Origin: Pseudomonadota bacterium
GTDB lineage: Bacteria; Pseudomonadota; Gammaproteobacteria; Burkholderiales; Rhodocyclaceae
Length of the DNA: 38,013 nucleotides
Reading direction: 5' to 3'
Assembly (NCBI GenBank): GCA_029780075.1
Contig: JAKOZI010000249.1
Location: 1-38,013 of the forward strand
Shown in pieces: positions 17,497 to 25,412 of the stretch (position 1 is its first letter; each line of letters starts with the position of its first letter). The notes under the pieces were generated by a model, which was given only the letters and a program-made list of their open reading frames with translations, was not told the origin of the DNA and did not search any database. The position numbers and the translations under genes were made by a program.

Positions 17497-18557
17497 TCGA
17501 GAACGACCGCCTAGCGACTGTTCCGGGGGAGCGGCTGATTTCGGCCGAAGCGAAATCCACGCAGGAAGAAGCGATTGAGCGCGCCCTGCGGCCTCGGCAC
17601 CTGGCCGAATACGTCGGGCAGGCCAAGATTCGCGAGCAACTCGCGATCTTCATCGAGGCCGCCAGGAAGCGCAACGACACGCTCGATCACGTGCTCCTGT
17701 TCGGCCCGCCAGGGCTGGGGAAAACCACACTGGCGCACATCATCGCGACCGAAATGGGGGTCAACCTGCGTTCGACTTCAGGCCCGGTACTCGAACGCGC
17801 GGGCGACCTCGCCGCCATCCTGACCAACCTCGAACCCCGCGACGTACTGTTCATCGACGAGATCCACCGTCTCTCGCCGGTTGTCGAAGAGATTCTTTAT
17901 CCGGCGCTCGAGGACTTTCAGATCGACATCATGATCGGTGAGGGTCCCGCGGCGCGCTCTGTCAAACTCGACCTGCCGCCCTTCACACTGGTCGGGGCGA
18001 CGACCCGTGCCGGCATGTTGACCAATCCGCTGCGCGACCGCTTCGGGATCGTCTCGCGACTCGAGTTCTACACGCCCGAGGAACTGACACTGATCGTCAC
18101 CCGCTCTTCGCAACTGCTCAAGGTGCCCACCGATGCCGGCGGCGCGCTGGAAATCGCCCGCCGTTCGCGCGGCACGCCACGCATCGCCAATCGCCTGCTG
18201 CGGCGAGTTCGCGATTTTGCCGAGGTACGGGCCGGCGGCTGCATCACGCCGGAGGTCGCGGATGCGGCGCTGTTGATGCTCGACGTCGATCACGGCGGAC
18301 TCGACGTCATGGACCGCAAACTGTTGTTCGCCATCATCGACAAGTTCGGCGGTGGCCCGGTAGGCGTCGATAACCTCGCCGCCGCCATCGGCGAGGCGCG
18401 CGATACGATCGAGGATGTGCTCGAACCCTATCTGATCCAGCAGGGCTTCCTGCAACGTACGCCGCGCGGGCGCGTGGCGACGGCTGCCGTTTACCGCCAC
18501 CTCGGCCTGGAGACGTCGACTGGCGAACCTCAGTCTGAGTTGTGGCGGACGCCCTGA
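17493..18557 (+). CDS. ruvB: Holliday junction helicase motor RuvB
   Basis: A 354-residue AAA+ ATPase that drives branch migration as hexameric rings on both sides of RuvA. Walker A is GPPGLGKTT at 71-79, Walker B is FIDEIH with D122 and E123, sensor 1 is GATTRAG, and the arginine finger lies in NPLRDRFG. The C-terminal winged helix (about 270-345) ends in the family signature [17 protein letters not shown]. The ATG at 17493 overlaps the preceding stop, so it needs no strong ribosome site of its own. All elements and the length are normal. Confidence 0.98.
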   Translation: MIENDRLATVPGERLISAEAKSTQEEAIERALRPRHLAEYVGQAKIREQLAIFIEAARKRNDTLDHVLLFGPPGLGKTTLAHIIATEMGVNLRSTSGPVLERAGDLAAILTNLEPRDVLFIDEIHRLSPVVEEILYPALEDFQIDIMIGEGPAARSVKLDLPPFTLVGATTRAGMLTNPLRDRFGIVSRLEFYTPEELTLIVTRSSQLLKVPTDAGGALEIARRSRGTPRIANRLLRRVRDFAEVRAGGCITPEVADAALLMLDVDHGGLDVMDRKLLFAIIDKFGGGPVGVDNLAAAIGEARDTIEDVLEPYLIQQGFLQRTPRGRVATAAVYRHLGLETSTGEPQSELWRTP

Positions 18558-18627
18558 GCCCCTGCACCAGACGGTCACAAACCCTTACATTTGCCACCAG
18601 ATTGCTGCCTTAGAATCGGCCCCGGCC

Positions 18628-19071
18628 ATGAAATACCCGCAGAAGCCCAGCGCGTTCACCCTTCCGGTGCGCATCTACTACGAAGACACCGATGCCGGGG
18701 GCGTCGTCTATTACGCCAATTACCTGAAATTTTTCGAGCGCTGCCGTACCGAATGGCTGCGCGAGATCGGCTATCGGCAGGCCGACCTGCTGCGCGATCC
18801 CGGAATCGCTTTCGTCGTTCGCAGCGTCCGGGTCGACTTTCTGAAACCGGCACGGCTCGACGATGAACTCGTCGTCGGTCTGGAAGTGGAGAAGATCAGC
18901 CGCGCGCAGTTATTTTTTCGGCAGCACATCCGGCGCGCCGATGTGCACAGCGAAGGCGGCTGGCAAGAACTGGTCAGCGGCAGCATCCACATCGTTTGCG
19001 TCAACTCGACGCTGATGAAAGCCACCTCGATTCCCGCATTTCTGCGTACCAAACTGGAAGCCCTGCAATGA
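18628..19071 (+). CDS. ybgC: Tol-Pal-associated acyl-CoA thioesterase YbgC
   Basis: A 147-residue hotdog-fold 4HBT thioesterase that hydrolyses acyl-CoA or acyl-ACP. The catalytic Asp is in YYEDTDAGGVVYYANYLKFF (about 18-37), the family hallmark, followed by ERCRTEWLREIGY. It starts the tol-pal cluster, 70 bases after ruvB; a TAGAAT -10-like sequence at 18611-18616 lies in that gap, but no good -35 was found. Its last codons overlap the tolQ start (ATGA at 19068-19071). Its place in Tol-Pal function is not settled in the literature. Confidence 0.96.
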   Translation: MKYPQKPSAFTLPVRIYYEDTDAGGVVYYANYLKFFERCRTEWLREIGYRQADLLRDPGIAFVVRSVRVDFLKPARLDDELVVGLEVEKISRAQLFFRQHIRRADVHSEGGWQELVSGSIHIVCVNSTLMKATSIPAFLRTKLEALQ

Positions 19072-19745
19072 ATGTCTCGCAAGACCTTTCGATTCTGCAC
19101 CTGATCCTCAACGCCAGTGCCGTGGTCCAGGCGGTCATGCTGTTGCTGGCCGGTGTCTCGTTCATGTCCTGGTACTACATCTTTCGCAAGTGGTTCACCG
19201 TCAAGGCGGCGCGCGCGCAGACCGAGCAGTTCGAGCGCGACTTCTGGAGCGGTGGCGACTTGAACAGCCTCTACCAGAGCGCGATCAACGACCGCCACAG
19301 CACCGGCAGCATGGAGCGCATCTTCGAGGCGGGCTTCCGTGAATTCACCAAGTTGCGCAGCCAGAAGAACCTCGACCCGAAAGATGTCATCGACGGCTCG
19401 CGACGCGCCATGCGCGCCACCTACCAGCGCGAGATGGACAGTATCGACTCGCATCTCGCCTTCCTCGCTTCGGTCGGCTCGGTGAGCCCCTACGTCGGCC
19501 TGTTCGGAACCGTCTGGGGAATCATGCATTCTTTCCGTGGCCTCTCGAACGTCGGGCAGGCGACGCTCGCCGCGGTTGCCCCCGGCATTGCCGAGGCCCT
19601 GGTCGCCACTGCCATCGGCCTGTTCGCGGCAATTCCGGCGGTAGTCGCCTACAACCGTTTTGCACACGAAATCGATCGGCTCTCGTCACGCTTCGAGTCG
19701 TTCATGGAGGAGTTTTCGAACATCCTTCAGCGGCAGATGAGGTAA
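19068..19745 (+). CDS. tolQ: Tol-Pal system proton channel subunit TolQ
   Basis: A 225-residue MotA/TolQ/ExbB-family inner-membrane protein with three helices. With TolR it forms the proton-driven motor that energises TolA for outer-membrane constriction at division. Helix 1 is about 13-37 (VQAVMLLLAGVSFMSWYYIF); helices 2 and 3 lie around 135-200 with SVGSVSPYVGLFGTVWGIMH and GIAEALVATAIGLFAAIPAV, the conserved pore-lining segments. The ATG at 19068 overlaps the ybgC stop. tolR starts five bases after its stop. Confidence 0.97.
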   Translation: MNVSQDLSILHLILNASAVVQAVMLLLAGVSFMSWYYIFRKWFTVKAARAQTEQFERDFWSGGDLNSLYQSAINDRHSTGSMERIFEAGFREFTKLRSQKNLDPKDVIDGSRRAMRATYQREMDSIDSHLAFLASVGSVSPYVGLFGTVWGIMHSFRGLSNVGQATLAAVAPGIAEALVATAIGLFAAIPAVVAYNRFAHEIDRLSSRFESFMEEFSNILQRQMR

Positions 19746-19749
19746 GGCC

Positions 19750-20154
19750 ATGCGTCCGCGTCGTCTGAAGAACGAAATCAATGTCGTTCCCTATATCGAT
19801 GTCATGCTCGTGCTGCTGGTCATCTTCATGGTGACGGCACCGATGATGACCACCGGCACGATCGATGTGCCTTCGGTGGGCAAGGCTGCGCAGACACCTG
19901 CGGAAGCCCTGCGAGTTGACGTCGCCGCCGACGGCAAGCTGAGTCTGGTTCTCCCGGGGAAGTCCGAGGGCCGGCGCGTGCATCTCGGTGATCTGGGAGA
20001 AGCGGTCGTGGCGGCGCAGAAGACCCCCGAACAAGCGGTGCTCGTGGCCGGCGACAAGAAGGTCAACTATCAAGCGGTGATGGATGTGATGGCCGCGCTG
20101 CAAAAGGCGCAGGTCAAACGCATCGGCCTTCTCGTCGAGCAAAGCGGCCGGTGA
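19750..20154 (+). CDS. tolR: Tol-Pal system proton channel subunit TolR
   Basis: A 134-residue ExbD/TolR protein with one N-terminal membrane helix. The key motif [20 protein letters not shown] (about 8-27) includes the proton-carrying Asp (D17) and is followed by VTAPMM. The periplasmic domain (about 55-134) is a small alpha/beta fold involved in peptidoglycan binding and TolA activation. An AAGG-type ribosome site lies just before the ATG within the tolQ-tolR junction. Length and motifs are normal. Confidence 0.97.
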   Translation: MRPRRLKNEINVVPYIDVMLVLLVIFMVTAPMMTTGTIDVPSVGKAAQTPAEALRVDVAADGKLSLVLPGKSEGRRVHLGDLGEAVVAAQKTPEQAVLVAGDKKVNYQAVMDVMAALQKAQVKRIGLLVEQSGR

Positions 20155-20165
20155 GTTCCTGAACT

Positions 20166-21320
20166 GTGGAAGCTGTCGAACCCATCCTTCGGCCGCCGCA
20201 GGACGACCCGGCGAAGTGGCCTTCGCTGGCCCTCTCGGCGACCGTCCACTTGCTGCTCATTGCTGCGCTGTTCCTCGGTGTGCAGTGGAAGAGCACGCCG
20301 CCTAGCGCAGTCGAAGTCGAAGTCTGGCGTGCCGTCCCGGCTCCCACACCAGCGAGCCAACCCGAACCAAGACCGGAACCCCGGCCGGAGCCCAAAGCAG
20401 AACCAAAGTCCGCACCCAAAGCGGAGCCGAAACCCGAACCCAAGCCCGAACCCAAGCCCGAACCCAGACCGATTCCGAAACCGGCTCCCATTCCGGAGCC
20501 GAAGCCTGAACCCAGGCCGGTTGCCAAAGCGATGCCGAAACCCGAGCCGAAAGCGGAACCCAGGCCACCCATCAAGCCGGATATTCCCCTGAAGGAAGAG
20601 AAAAAGCCCAAGGAACCGCCGAAGAAGGAAGAACCCAGGGTCAAGGAGCCGCCGAAGAAAGACGAGCCTAAGCCGAAGGAAGCACCGCCAAAGAAGGAAA
20701 CGCCGAAAAAGGAAGAACCCAAACCGAAGGAAACTCCGCGCAAGGAAGAACCGAAGACAAAGGAACCCGTGCGCAAGGAAGAACCCAAACCCCGGGAACC
20801 TGAACGAAAAGACGAGCCGAAGGCAAAGGAAGCGTCCCGGAAGGAAGATCCGCGTAAACCGGAAACGGATCCAAGGCCAAACCCGCGTGATGCCCTGGAT
20901 CGTGAACTGAAGGAACTCAAACAGCAGAAGGCTGAGCAGAAAGCCGCAGAGGATAGGCGCGCGCGCGATGAAGCTCAGGAGCGTCTACGCAAGCAGTTGC
21001 AGACCGAGCAGGCGTCGGCCGAGAAAGCACGTGCGCAGTCGCTCGACGAGGAGGCGTACAAGCACAGAATTCGCCTCAAGGTTCGCAATAACGTGTCGTT
21101 GCCACCCGGCATCCAGGGTAACCCGAAGGCGGAGTTCGAAGTGACGCAGCTTCCCACCGGCGATGTGCTCGATGTCAGGCTACTCCGGTCGAGCGGGAAC
21201 CCGGCGCTCGATGCTGCGGTCGAGCGAGCGATCCGCAAGTCGTCGCCGTTGCCCAAGCCGGCCCAACCCGAACTCTTCAAGCGTGTTCTCAACCTGTCGT
21301 ATCGACCCCAGGACGACTAG
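20166..21320 (+). CDS. tolA: Tol-Pal system protein TolA
   Basis: A 384-residue inner-membrane protein that spans the periplasm and links the TolQR motor to TolB/Pal. It starts with GTG at 20166, 11 bases after tolR, without a clear ribosome site, so coupling to tolR is likely. Residues about 18-39 are the membrane anchor ([20 protein letters not shown]). Residues about 58-155 are built of Pro-Glu-Pro-Lys units; about 155-240 are Lys/Glu/Pro repeats; about 240-295 are a charged helical stretch. The C-terminal domain (about 297-384) has [37 protein letters not shown] and [13 protein letters not shown], the TonB-like TolA domain. The rigid proline-rich linker differs from the alanine-rich helical linker of enterobacterial TolA. 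Confidence 0.95.
   Translation: MEAVEPILRPPQDDPAKWPSLALSATVHLLLIAALFLGVQWKSTPPSAVEVEVWRAVPAPTPASQPEPRPEPRPEPKAEPKSAPKAEPKPEPKPEPKPEPRPIPKPAPIPEPKPEPRPVAKAMPKPEPKAEPRPPIKPDIPLKEEKKPKEPPKKEEPRVKEPPKKDEPKPKEAPPKKETPKKEEPKPKETPRKEEPKTKEPVRKEEPKPREPERKDEPKAKEASRKEDPRKPETDPRPNPRDALDRELKELKQQKAEQKAAEDRRARDEAQERLRKQLQTEQASAEKARAQSLDEEAYKHRIRLKVRNNVSLPPGIQGNPKAEFEVTQLPTGDVLDVRLLRSSGNPALDAAVERAIRKSSPLPKPAQPELFKRVLNLSYRPQDD
20433..20466 (+). repeat. 12-bp tandem repeat inside tolA
   Basis: Almost three direct copies of the 12-bp unit CCCGAACCCAAG, encoding PEPK. They sit in a longer imperfect Pro-Glu-Lys repeat region (about 20361-20880). Such near-exact units can change in number by slippage, which would alter the length of the TolA linker. 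Confidence 0.8.
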
Positions 21321-21500
21321 CAAGGCACCACGGTTGTGCAACCATGGCCTCTGCTCACCACCGTGAACGCCCATCAAGTCGGCCTCTTTGCCGATTCCCG
21401 CGAACTCGTCGTCGGGATCTTCAAGAGCCAGGTCATGCCTGCAGCGTTCGGCATTCGGCAAGATCACGTTTCGTTACAAATCAAGCGCATTCAGAGACGA

Positions 21501-21506
21501 TATAAT
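21501..21506 (+). promoter_or_regulatory. Candidate -10 element upstream of tolB
   Basis: A perfect TATAAT lies 25 bases before the tolB ATG, in the 211-base gap after tolA. No convincing -35 sits at 16-18 bases; TTACAA at 21474-21479 is 21 bases away. It suggests tolB-pal-cpoB-queE can be transcribed separately from the upstream tol genes. The remainder of the gap shows no other feature. Confidence 0.45.
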
Positions 21507-21531
21507 CGCGCATTCTGTACTGGACTGCCCC

Positions 21532-22824
21532 ATGCTTGGAATTGTGATCAAACTTCGTCGTTTCGGCCTCCTGGCCATCGGCGCGCTGGCCCTGCTGCAG
21601 GCTTCGGCGCACGCCCAACTGACCATTGAAATCACCGGTGCCGGCGCCAACCGAATCCCGGTGGCGATCGCCGATTTTGGCGGCGAGGCCAGCGCAGCAC
21701 GCGTCGTTACGTCCGTCGTACGTGGCGACCTGGAACGTAGCGGCCTGTTCAGGATGATCGACCCTGGCGCAGCGGTCATGACCGAGGCGTCCGCCCCGGT
21801 CTACGAGGAGTGGAAGAGCCGGGGTGCCGACGCGCTGGCTGCCGGCAGCATCGGCGAAAGCACCGACGGTCGACGTGAGGCCCGTTTCCGGCTCTACGAC
21901 GTCACCAAGCAGAGCGTGCTCGGCGGCTCCGCTTTCGTGACCTCGAAGCCGATGTTGCGTGCCGCCGGCCATCGCATTGCCGACATGATCTACGAAAAGC
22001 TGACCGGTGAACCCGGCATCTTTTCCACACGAGTCGCTTATGTGATCAGGGCCGGCGCCGCGCGTTACGAGTTGCACATCTCCGACGCCGACGGCCAGAA
22101 CGCACAGGTGGCACTGATCTCGAAGGAGCCCATCATCTCGCCCTCCTGGTCACCCGAGGGCGGCCGTCTGGCCTATGTGTCTTTCGAAAACAAGAAGCCG
22201 GTGGTGTATGTGCATTCACTGGCCTCGGGAAAACGTATTGTCGTGGCCAACTTCAAGGGCTCTAATTCGGCGCCGGCGTGGTCGCCTGACGGGCGTAAGC
22301 TGGCGGTGGTGCTGAGCAAGGACGGCGGCTCGCAGATCTTCACGGTCAACGCCGATGGATCCGGCGTGCTACGCCTGACCACAGCCAATGCGATCAATAC
22401 CGAACCCAACTTTTCTCCTGACGGACAATTCGTCTATTTCACGTCCGACCGTGGCGGCAGCCCGCAGATCTACCGAATTGCCGCCGGTGGCGGCGACGCG
22501 CAGCGAGTCAGCTTCGAGGGCAGCTATAACGTGACGCCGCGCCTTTCCCCGGACGGCAGGTCGATGGCCTTCATCAGCCGACGTGACGGCAGCTTCCGTC
22601 TTGCGGTGATGGACCTTGCCAGCCGGCAGGTACAGATCCTCACGGACTCGCACAAGGACGAATCACCGACTTTCTCACCGAACGGTCGAATGATCCTGAT
22701 TGCCACCGAGGTCGGCGGCCGTGGCGTCCTGTCCGCAGTTTCGATCGATGGACGGATCAAGCAGCGCCTTTCGATTGCGGCGGGCGATGTTCGTGAACCG
22801 GCGTGGGGACCCCTCAACAAATGA
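21532..22824 (+). CDS. tolB: Tol-Pal system periplasmic protein TolB
   Basis: A 430-residue periplasmic protein that bridges TolA and the outer-membrane lipoprotein Pal. Signal peptide at about 1-28 (LLAIGALALLQASAHA). The N-terminal TolB domain (about 29-160) begins QLTIEITGAGANRIPVAIAD. The C-terminal beta-propeller (about 170-430) shows the repeated WSPDG/FSPDG motif: SPSWSPEGG, APAWSPDGRKLA, EPNFSPDGQFVYFTSDR, TPRLSPDGRSMAF, SPTFSPNGRMIL. The ATG at 21532 gives a proper signal peptide; there is no Shine-Dalgarno sequence in front of it. pal follows after 40 bases. Confidence 0.97.
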   Translation: MLGIVIKLRRFGLLAIGALALLQASAHAQLTIEITGAGANRIPVAIADFGGEASAARVVTSVVRGDLERSGLFRMIDPGAAVMTEASAPVYEEWKSRGADALAAGSIGESTDGRREARFRLYDVTKQSVLGGSAFVTSKPMLRAAGHRIADMIYEKLTGEPGIFSTRVAYVIRAGAARYELHISDADGQNAQVALISKEPIISPSWSPEGGRLAYVSFENKKPVVYVHSLASGKRIVVANFKGSNSAPAWSPDGRKLAVVLSKDGGSQIFTVNADGSGVLRLTTANAINTEPNFSPDGQFVYFTSDRGGSPQIYRIAAGGGDAQRVSFEGSYNVTPRLSPDGRSMAFISRRDGSFRLAVMDLASRQVQILTDSHKDESPTFSPNGRMILIATEVGGRGVLSAVSIDGRIKQRLSIAAGDVREPAWGPLNK

Positions 22825-22864
22825 AGAATCATTCCCATCACGAATCTTGTGCAGGAGAAACACC

Positions 22865-23395
22865 ATGAAGCAACTCCTTATCCCGGCCGCCCTGGCTCTC
22901 ATCATGGCCGCGTGCAGTTCGACGCCCGAGGGCAGCGACCCAGCCGCAGGCGCACCCGTCGAGAGCCGCGGCGGCGGGTCGTCGGTGACGACGGTGACCA
23001 CGGGTGGAGTCGAGACCGGCCGGTTGCCGGCGGTGCTCACCGATCCGAAGAGCATCCTGTCCAGACGCAGCGTCTATTTTGACTACGACAGCTATGAGGT
23101 CAAAGCCGAGTACAAGGATCTGGTGACTGCGCATGCCAAGTTCCTGACTGAGAATCGCCAGTTCAAGGTGTTGATCCAGGGCAATACCGACGAGCGCGGC
23201 AGTCGCGAGTACAACCTGGCTCTGGGTCAGAAGCGCGCCGACGCCATCCGCAAGATGTTGGCTTTGCTCGGTGCCCGCGAGGAGCAACTCGAGTCGGTCA
23301 GCCTGGGCGAAGAGAAGCCGAAGAATGAAGGCCATAACGACGCTGCCTGGGCCGAGAACCGTCGCGGCGACATGCTCTACAACGGCGAGTTCTAG
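22865..23395 (+). CDS. pal: Peptidoglycan-associated lipoprotein Pal
   Basis: A 176-residue outer-membrane lipoprotein that anchors the outer membrane to peptidoglycan. The signal peptide ends in MAAC, with C17 as the lipidated residue. A Gly/Thr-rich linker (about 18-60) leads to the OmpA-like domain (about 70-176): SVYFDYDSYEVK, VLIQGNTDERGSREYNLALG, with the conserved Asp and Arg that bind diaminopimelate in NTDERGSREYN. A good ribosome site (AGGAG) precedes the ATG at 22865. Confidence 0.97.
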   Translation: MKQLLIPAALALIMAACSSTPEGSDPAAGAPVESRGGGSSVTTVTTGGVETGRLPAVLTDPKSILSRRSVYFDYDSYEVKAEYKDLVTAHAKFLTENRQFKVLIQGNTDERGSREYNLALGQKRADAIRKMLALLGAREEQLESVSLGEEKPKNEGHNDAAWAENRRGDMLYNGEF

Positions 23396-23411
23396 GGTGG
23401 CGGCAACGCCC

Positions 23412-24188
23412 ATGGTATGCCGGTGGGGCATTGCGCGCGCTCTGGCGATCGCCTTTTCGCTTGCCGTACTGGCCGCGCATCAGGCACAGGCCGGCCTCTT
23501 CGATGACGAAGAAGCACGACGCCAGGTCAAGGATCTGTCGGTCAAGACCAACGAACGCCTCGACACTTTCGCCAAAGGACAAATCGAGCTGGCGAACCAG
23601 ATACAGGCCCTGCGTGAAGAGAACTCGCGCCTGCGTGGTCAGGTCGAGACGCTGACCTACGAGCTGGAATCGACCAAGAAACGGCAGCAGGATTTCTACG
23701 TCGATCTCGACGGTCGCCTGCGCAAACTCGAGCCACAGGCCGCGGCGAACATTGAGGCAAGACCGGCGGAAGAGAGCAAGCCGGTGGTCGAGGCACCCAG
23801 AAAGGTCGTCAGCGATCCGGCGGCCGAGACCCGCGAATACGAAGCAGCGCTCAATCTGTTCAGGGCGAACAAGCTCAAGGAAGCGGCGGCGGCTTTCGAG
23901 ACCTTTGCCAAAGCCCATCCGGAGAGCACGCTGACCCCAAGCGCACAATACTGGCTCGGCAACGCCCACTACGCGCTGCACGACTGCAAGAAGGCGATCG
24001 ATGCACAGCGGGTAGTGGCCAACAAGTGGCCGGCGCACGCCAAGGCCCCTGATGCTCTGCTCAACATCGCCACCTGCCAGCAGGAACTCGCCGATGCGAA
24101 GGGAGCGAAGAGTACGCTCGAAGCCTTGCTGGCCAAGTACCCGGAAAGTGCCGCGGCTACCACCGCCAGGCAGAGACTGAAAAAGTAG
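23412..24188 (+). CDS. cpoB: Cell division coordinator CpoB (YbgF)
   Basis: A 258-residue periplasmic protein that couples the Tol-Pal machine to septal peptidoglycan synthesis in E. coli. Signal peptide at about 1-27 (ALAIAFSLAVLAAHQAQA). A trimerising coiled coil follows (about 28-100: DEEARRQVKDLSVKTNERLD and on), then a linker and TPR repeats (about 135-258) with AALNLFRANKLKEAAAAFET, SAQYWLGNAHYAL and ALLAKYPESAAATTARQRLK. The ATG at 23412 lies 16 bases after the pal stop; a GTG at 23397 in the same frame is an alternative. It ends four bases before queE. Confidence 0.95.
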   Translation: MVCRWGIARALAIAFSLAVLAAHQAQAGLFDDEEARRQVKDLSVKTNERLDTFAKGQIELANQIQALREENSRLRGQVETLTYELESTKKRQQDFYVDLDGRLRKLEPQAAANIEARPAEESKPVVEAPRKVVSDPAAETREYEAALNLFRANKLKEAAAAFETFAKAHPESTLTPSAQYWLGNAHYALHDCKKAIDAQRVVANKWPAHAKAPDALLNIATCQQELADAKGAKSTLEALLAKYPESAAATTARQRLKK

Positions 24189-24192
24189 GCGT

Positions 24193-24852
24193 TTGAAGGC
24201 CGCAGTCAGCACACCGTCGCTGAAGATCAGCGAGATATTTCTGTCCCTACAGGGCGAGAGTTCGCGGGTCGGCTTGCCGACGGTGTTTGTACGACTGACC
24301 GGCTGCCCGTTGCGCTGTGTCTGGTGTGACACCAGCTACGCCTTCAGCGGAGGCCGGATGATGTCGCTGCCCGAGATTCTCGCCGAAGTTGCGCAGCACG
24401 GCGTGCGTCATGTTTGCGTGACCGGCGGCGAGCCGCTAGCGCAGCCGTCGTGTCTGCCGTTGTTGAGCGAACTGAGTGATGCCGGCTATTCCGTATCCCT
24501 GGAAACTTCCGGTGCGCTCGACATCAGCGGCGTTGATGCCCGCGTTTCGCGGATCGTCGATCTCAAGGCTCCAGGCTCCGGAGAACTGGATCGCAATCGC
24601 TGGCCGAACCTGGCCCTGTTGAATGCCGATGATGAGCTCAAGTTCGTCCTCAAGGACCGCACCGACTACGAGTGGGCACGCCGGATGATCGTCGAGAAGC
24701 GTCTCGCTGATCTCTGCCGCGTGCTCTTTTCGCCGGTTGCCGGTGAGCTGTCGGCGACAACCCTGGCTGAGTGGATACTCGCCGATCACCTGCCGGTGCG
24801 TTTTCAGTTGCAACTCCACAAAGTGCTTTGGGGTAACATGCGCAGCAAGTAG
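24193..24852 (+). CDS. queE: 7-carboxy-7-deazaguanine synthase QueE
   Basis: A 219-residue radical SAM enzyme that converts 6-carboxy-tetrahydropterin to 7-carboxy-7-deazaguanine in queuosine biosynthesis. The iron-sulfur cluster motif is C38-x3-C42-x2-C45 (GCPLRCVWCDT), slightly shorter than in classical radical SAM enzymes with a CX3CX2C core but normal for this family. SLQGESSRVGLPTVFVRLTG (about 18-37) and CVTGGEPLAQP near 75-85 are family signatures. It begins with TTG at 24193, four bases after cpoB, so coupling is likely. Its partner queC lies almost 4 kb downstream instead of next to it. Confidence 0.95.
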   Translation: MKAAVSTPSLKISEIFLSLQGESSRVGLPTVFVRLTGCPLRCVWCDTSYAFSGGRMMSLPEILAEVAQHGVRHVCVTGGEPLAQPSCLPLLSELSDAGYSVSLETSGALDISGVDARVSRIVDLKAPGSGELDRNRWPNLALLNADDELKFVLKDRTDYEWARRMIVEKRLADLCRVLFSPVAGELSATTLAEWILADHLPVRFQLQLHKVLWGNMRSK

Positions 24853-24878
24853 AACTCCAACTCACCGAGGCAACTCCA

Positions 24879-25241
24879 GTGAACGACGAACGACGCCACT
24901 ATTCCCGCATCGCCTTTGCTTCGCCAGCGCAACTGATTCTCGGTACCCAGGCGCTTGCGGTACAAGTGATGGACCTGTCCCTGAAGGGCGCGCTGCTGCG
25001 TCTCCCCGGTGACGCAGAGCTGCCGCTGGGAGTTGCGGCTGTCCTCTGCGTGCCACTGGACGAAATCGCCAATGAGATTCGCATGGAGGCTAAGGTCGCG
25101 CATGTCGAAGGGGCACGGGCAGGCCTGCTCTGCCACAGCATCGACATCGACAGCGTGACTCATCTGCGTCGGCTGGTTGAACTGAACCTCGGCAACGCCG
25201 ATCTGCTGCAGCGAGAACTCTCGGCGCTGCTTTCCTCATAG
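24879..25241 (+). CDS. PilZ-domain protein
   Basis: A 120-residue single-domain protein. The c-di-GMP-binding signature is present: RRHYSR (RxxxR, residues 5-10) at the N-terminus and DLSLKG ((D/N)xSxxG, near 32-37) after the first strand, so it should bind c-di-GMP. A beta-barrel occupies most of the protein, with a short C-terminal helix. The GTG start at 24879 has GAGG about nine bases upstream. It starts 26 bases after queE and may share its transcript. The output partner is unknown; the only other c-di-GMP gene here is the cyclase at 350-1414, far away. Confidence 0.88.
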   Translation: MNDERRHYSRIAFASPAQLILGTQALAVQVMDLSLKGALLRLPGDAELPLGVAAVLCVPLDEIANEIRMEAKVAHVEGARAGLLCHSIDIDSVTHLRRLVELNLGNADLLQRELSALLSS

Positions 25242-25286
25242 AGGGCGGTCTGCCGGCTGTGGTGTCTGCGGGCATCCGCACCAGTC

Positions 25287-25314
25287 TTGACTTGTGCGCA
25301 TCCTGCGCTATGCT
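25287..25314 (+). promoter_or_regulatory. Sigma-70 type promoter for the PHA depolymerase gene
   Basis: TTGACT (25287-25292), a 16-base spacer, and TATGCT (25309-25314), about 100 bases before the ATG at 25413. It indicates that the depolymerase is transcribed independently of queE and pilZ. Confidence 0.6.
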
Positions 25315-25412
25315 GGGCGCTACTCCGCAGCATGTCATGCGTTAAATGAATGACTTCCGGCTTGCTTGGAAGACTCTGTGGCGTGCATGCCCGTCATCTT
25401 GAGGGGAGAAGG

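Noticed and set aside
20433-20466. CRISPR-like repeat array
   Set aside because: The repeats are contiguous, without spacers, and encode PEPK units in tolA.
20114-20920. 268-codon Gly/Ser/Phe-rich open frame on the minus strand
   Set aside because: Antisense mirror of the Pro-Glu-Lys repeats of tolA; looks like a silk-like repeat protein only because of the repeats.
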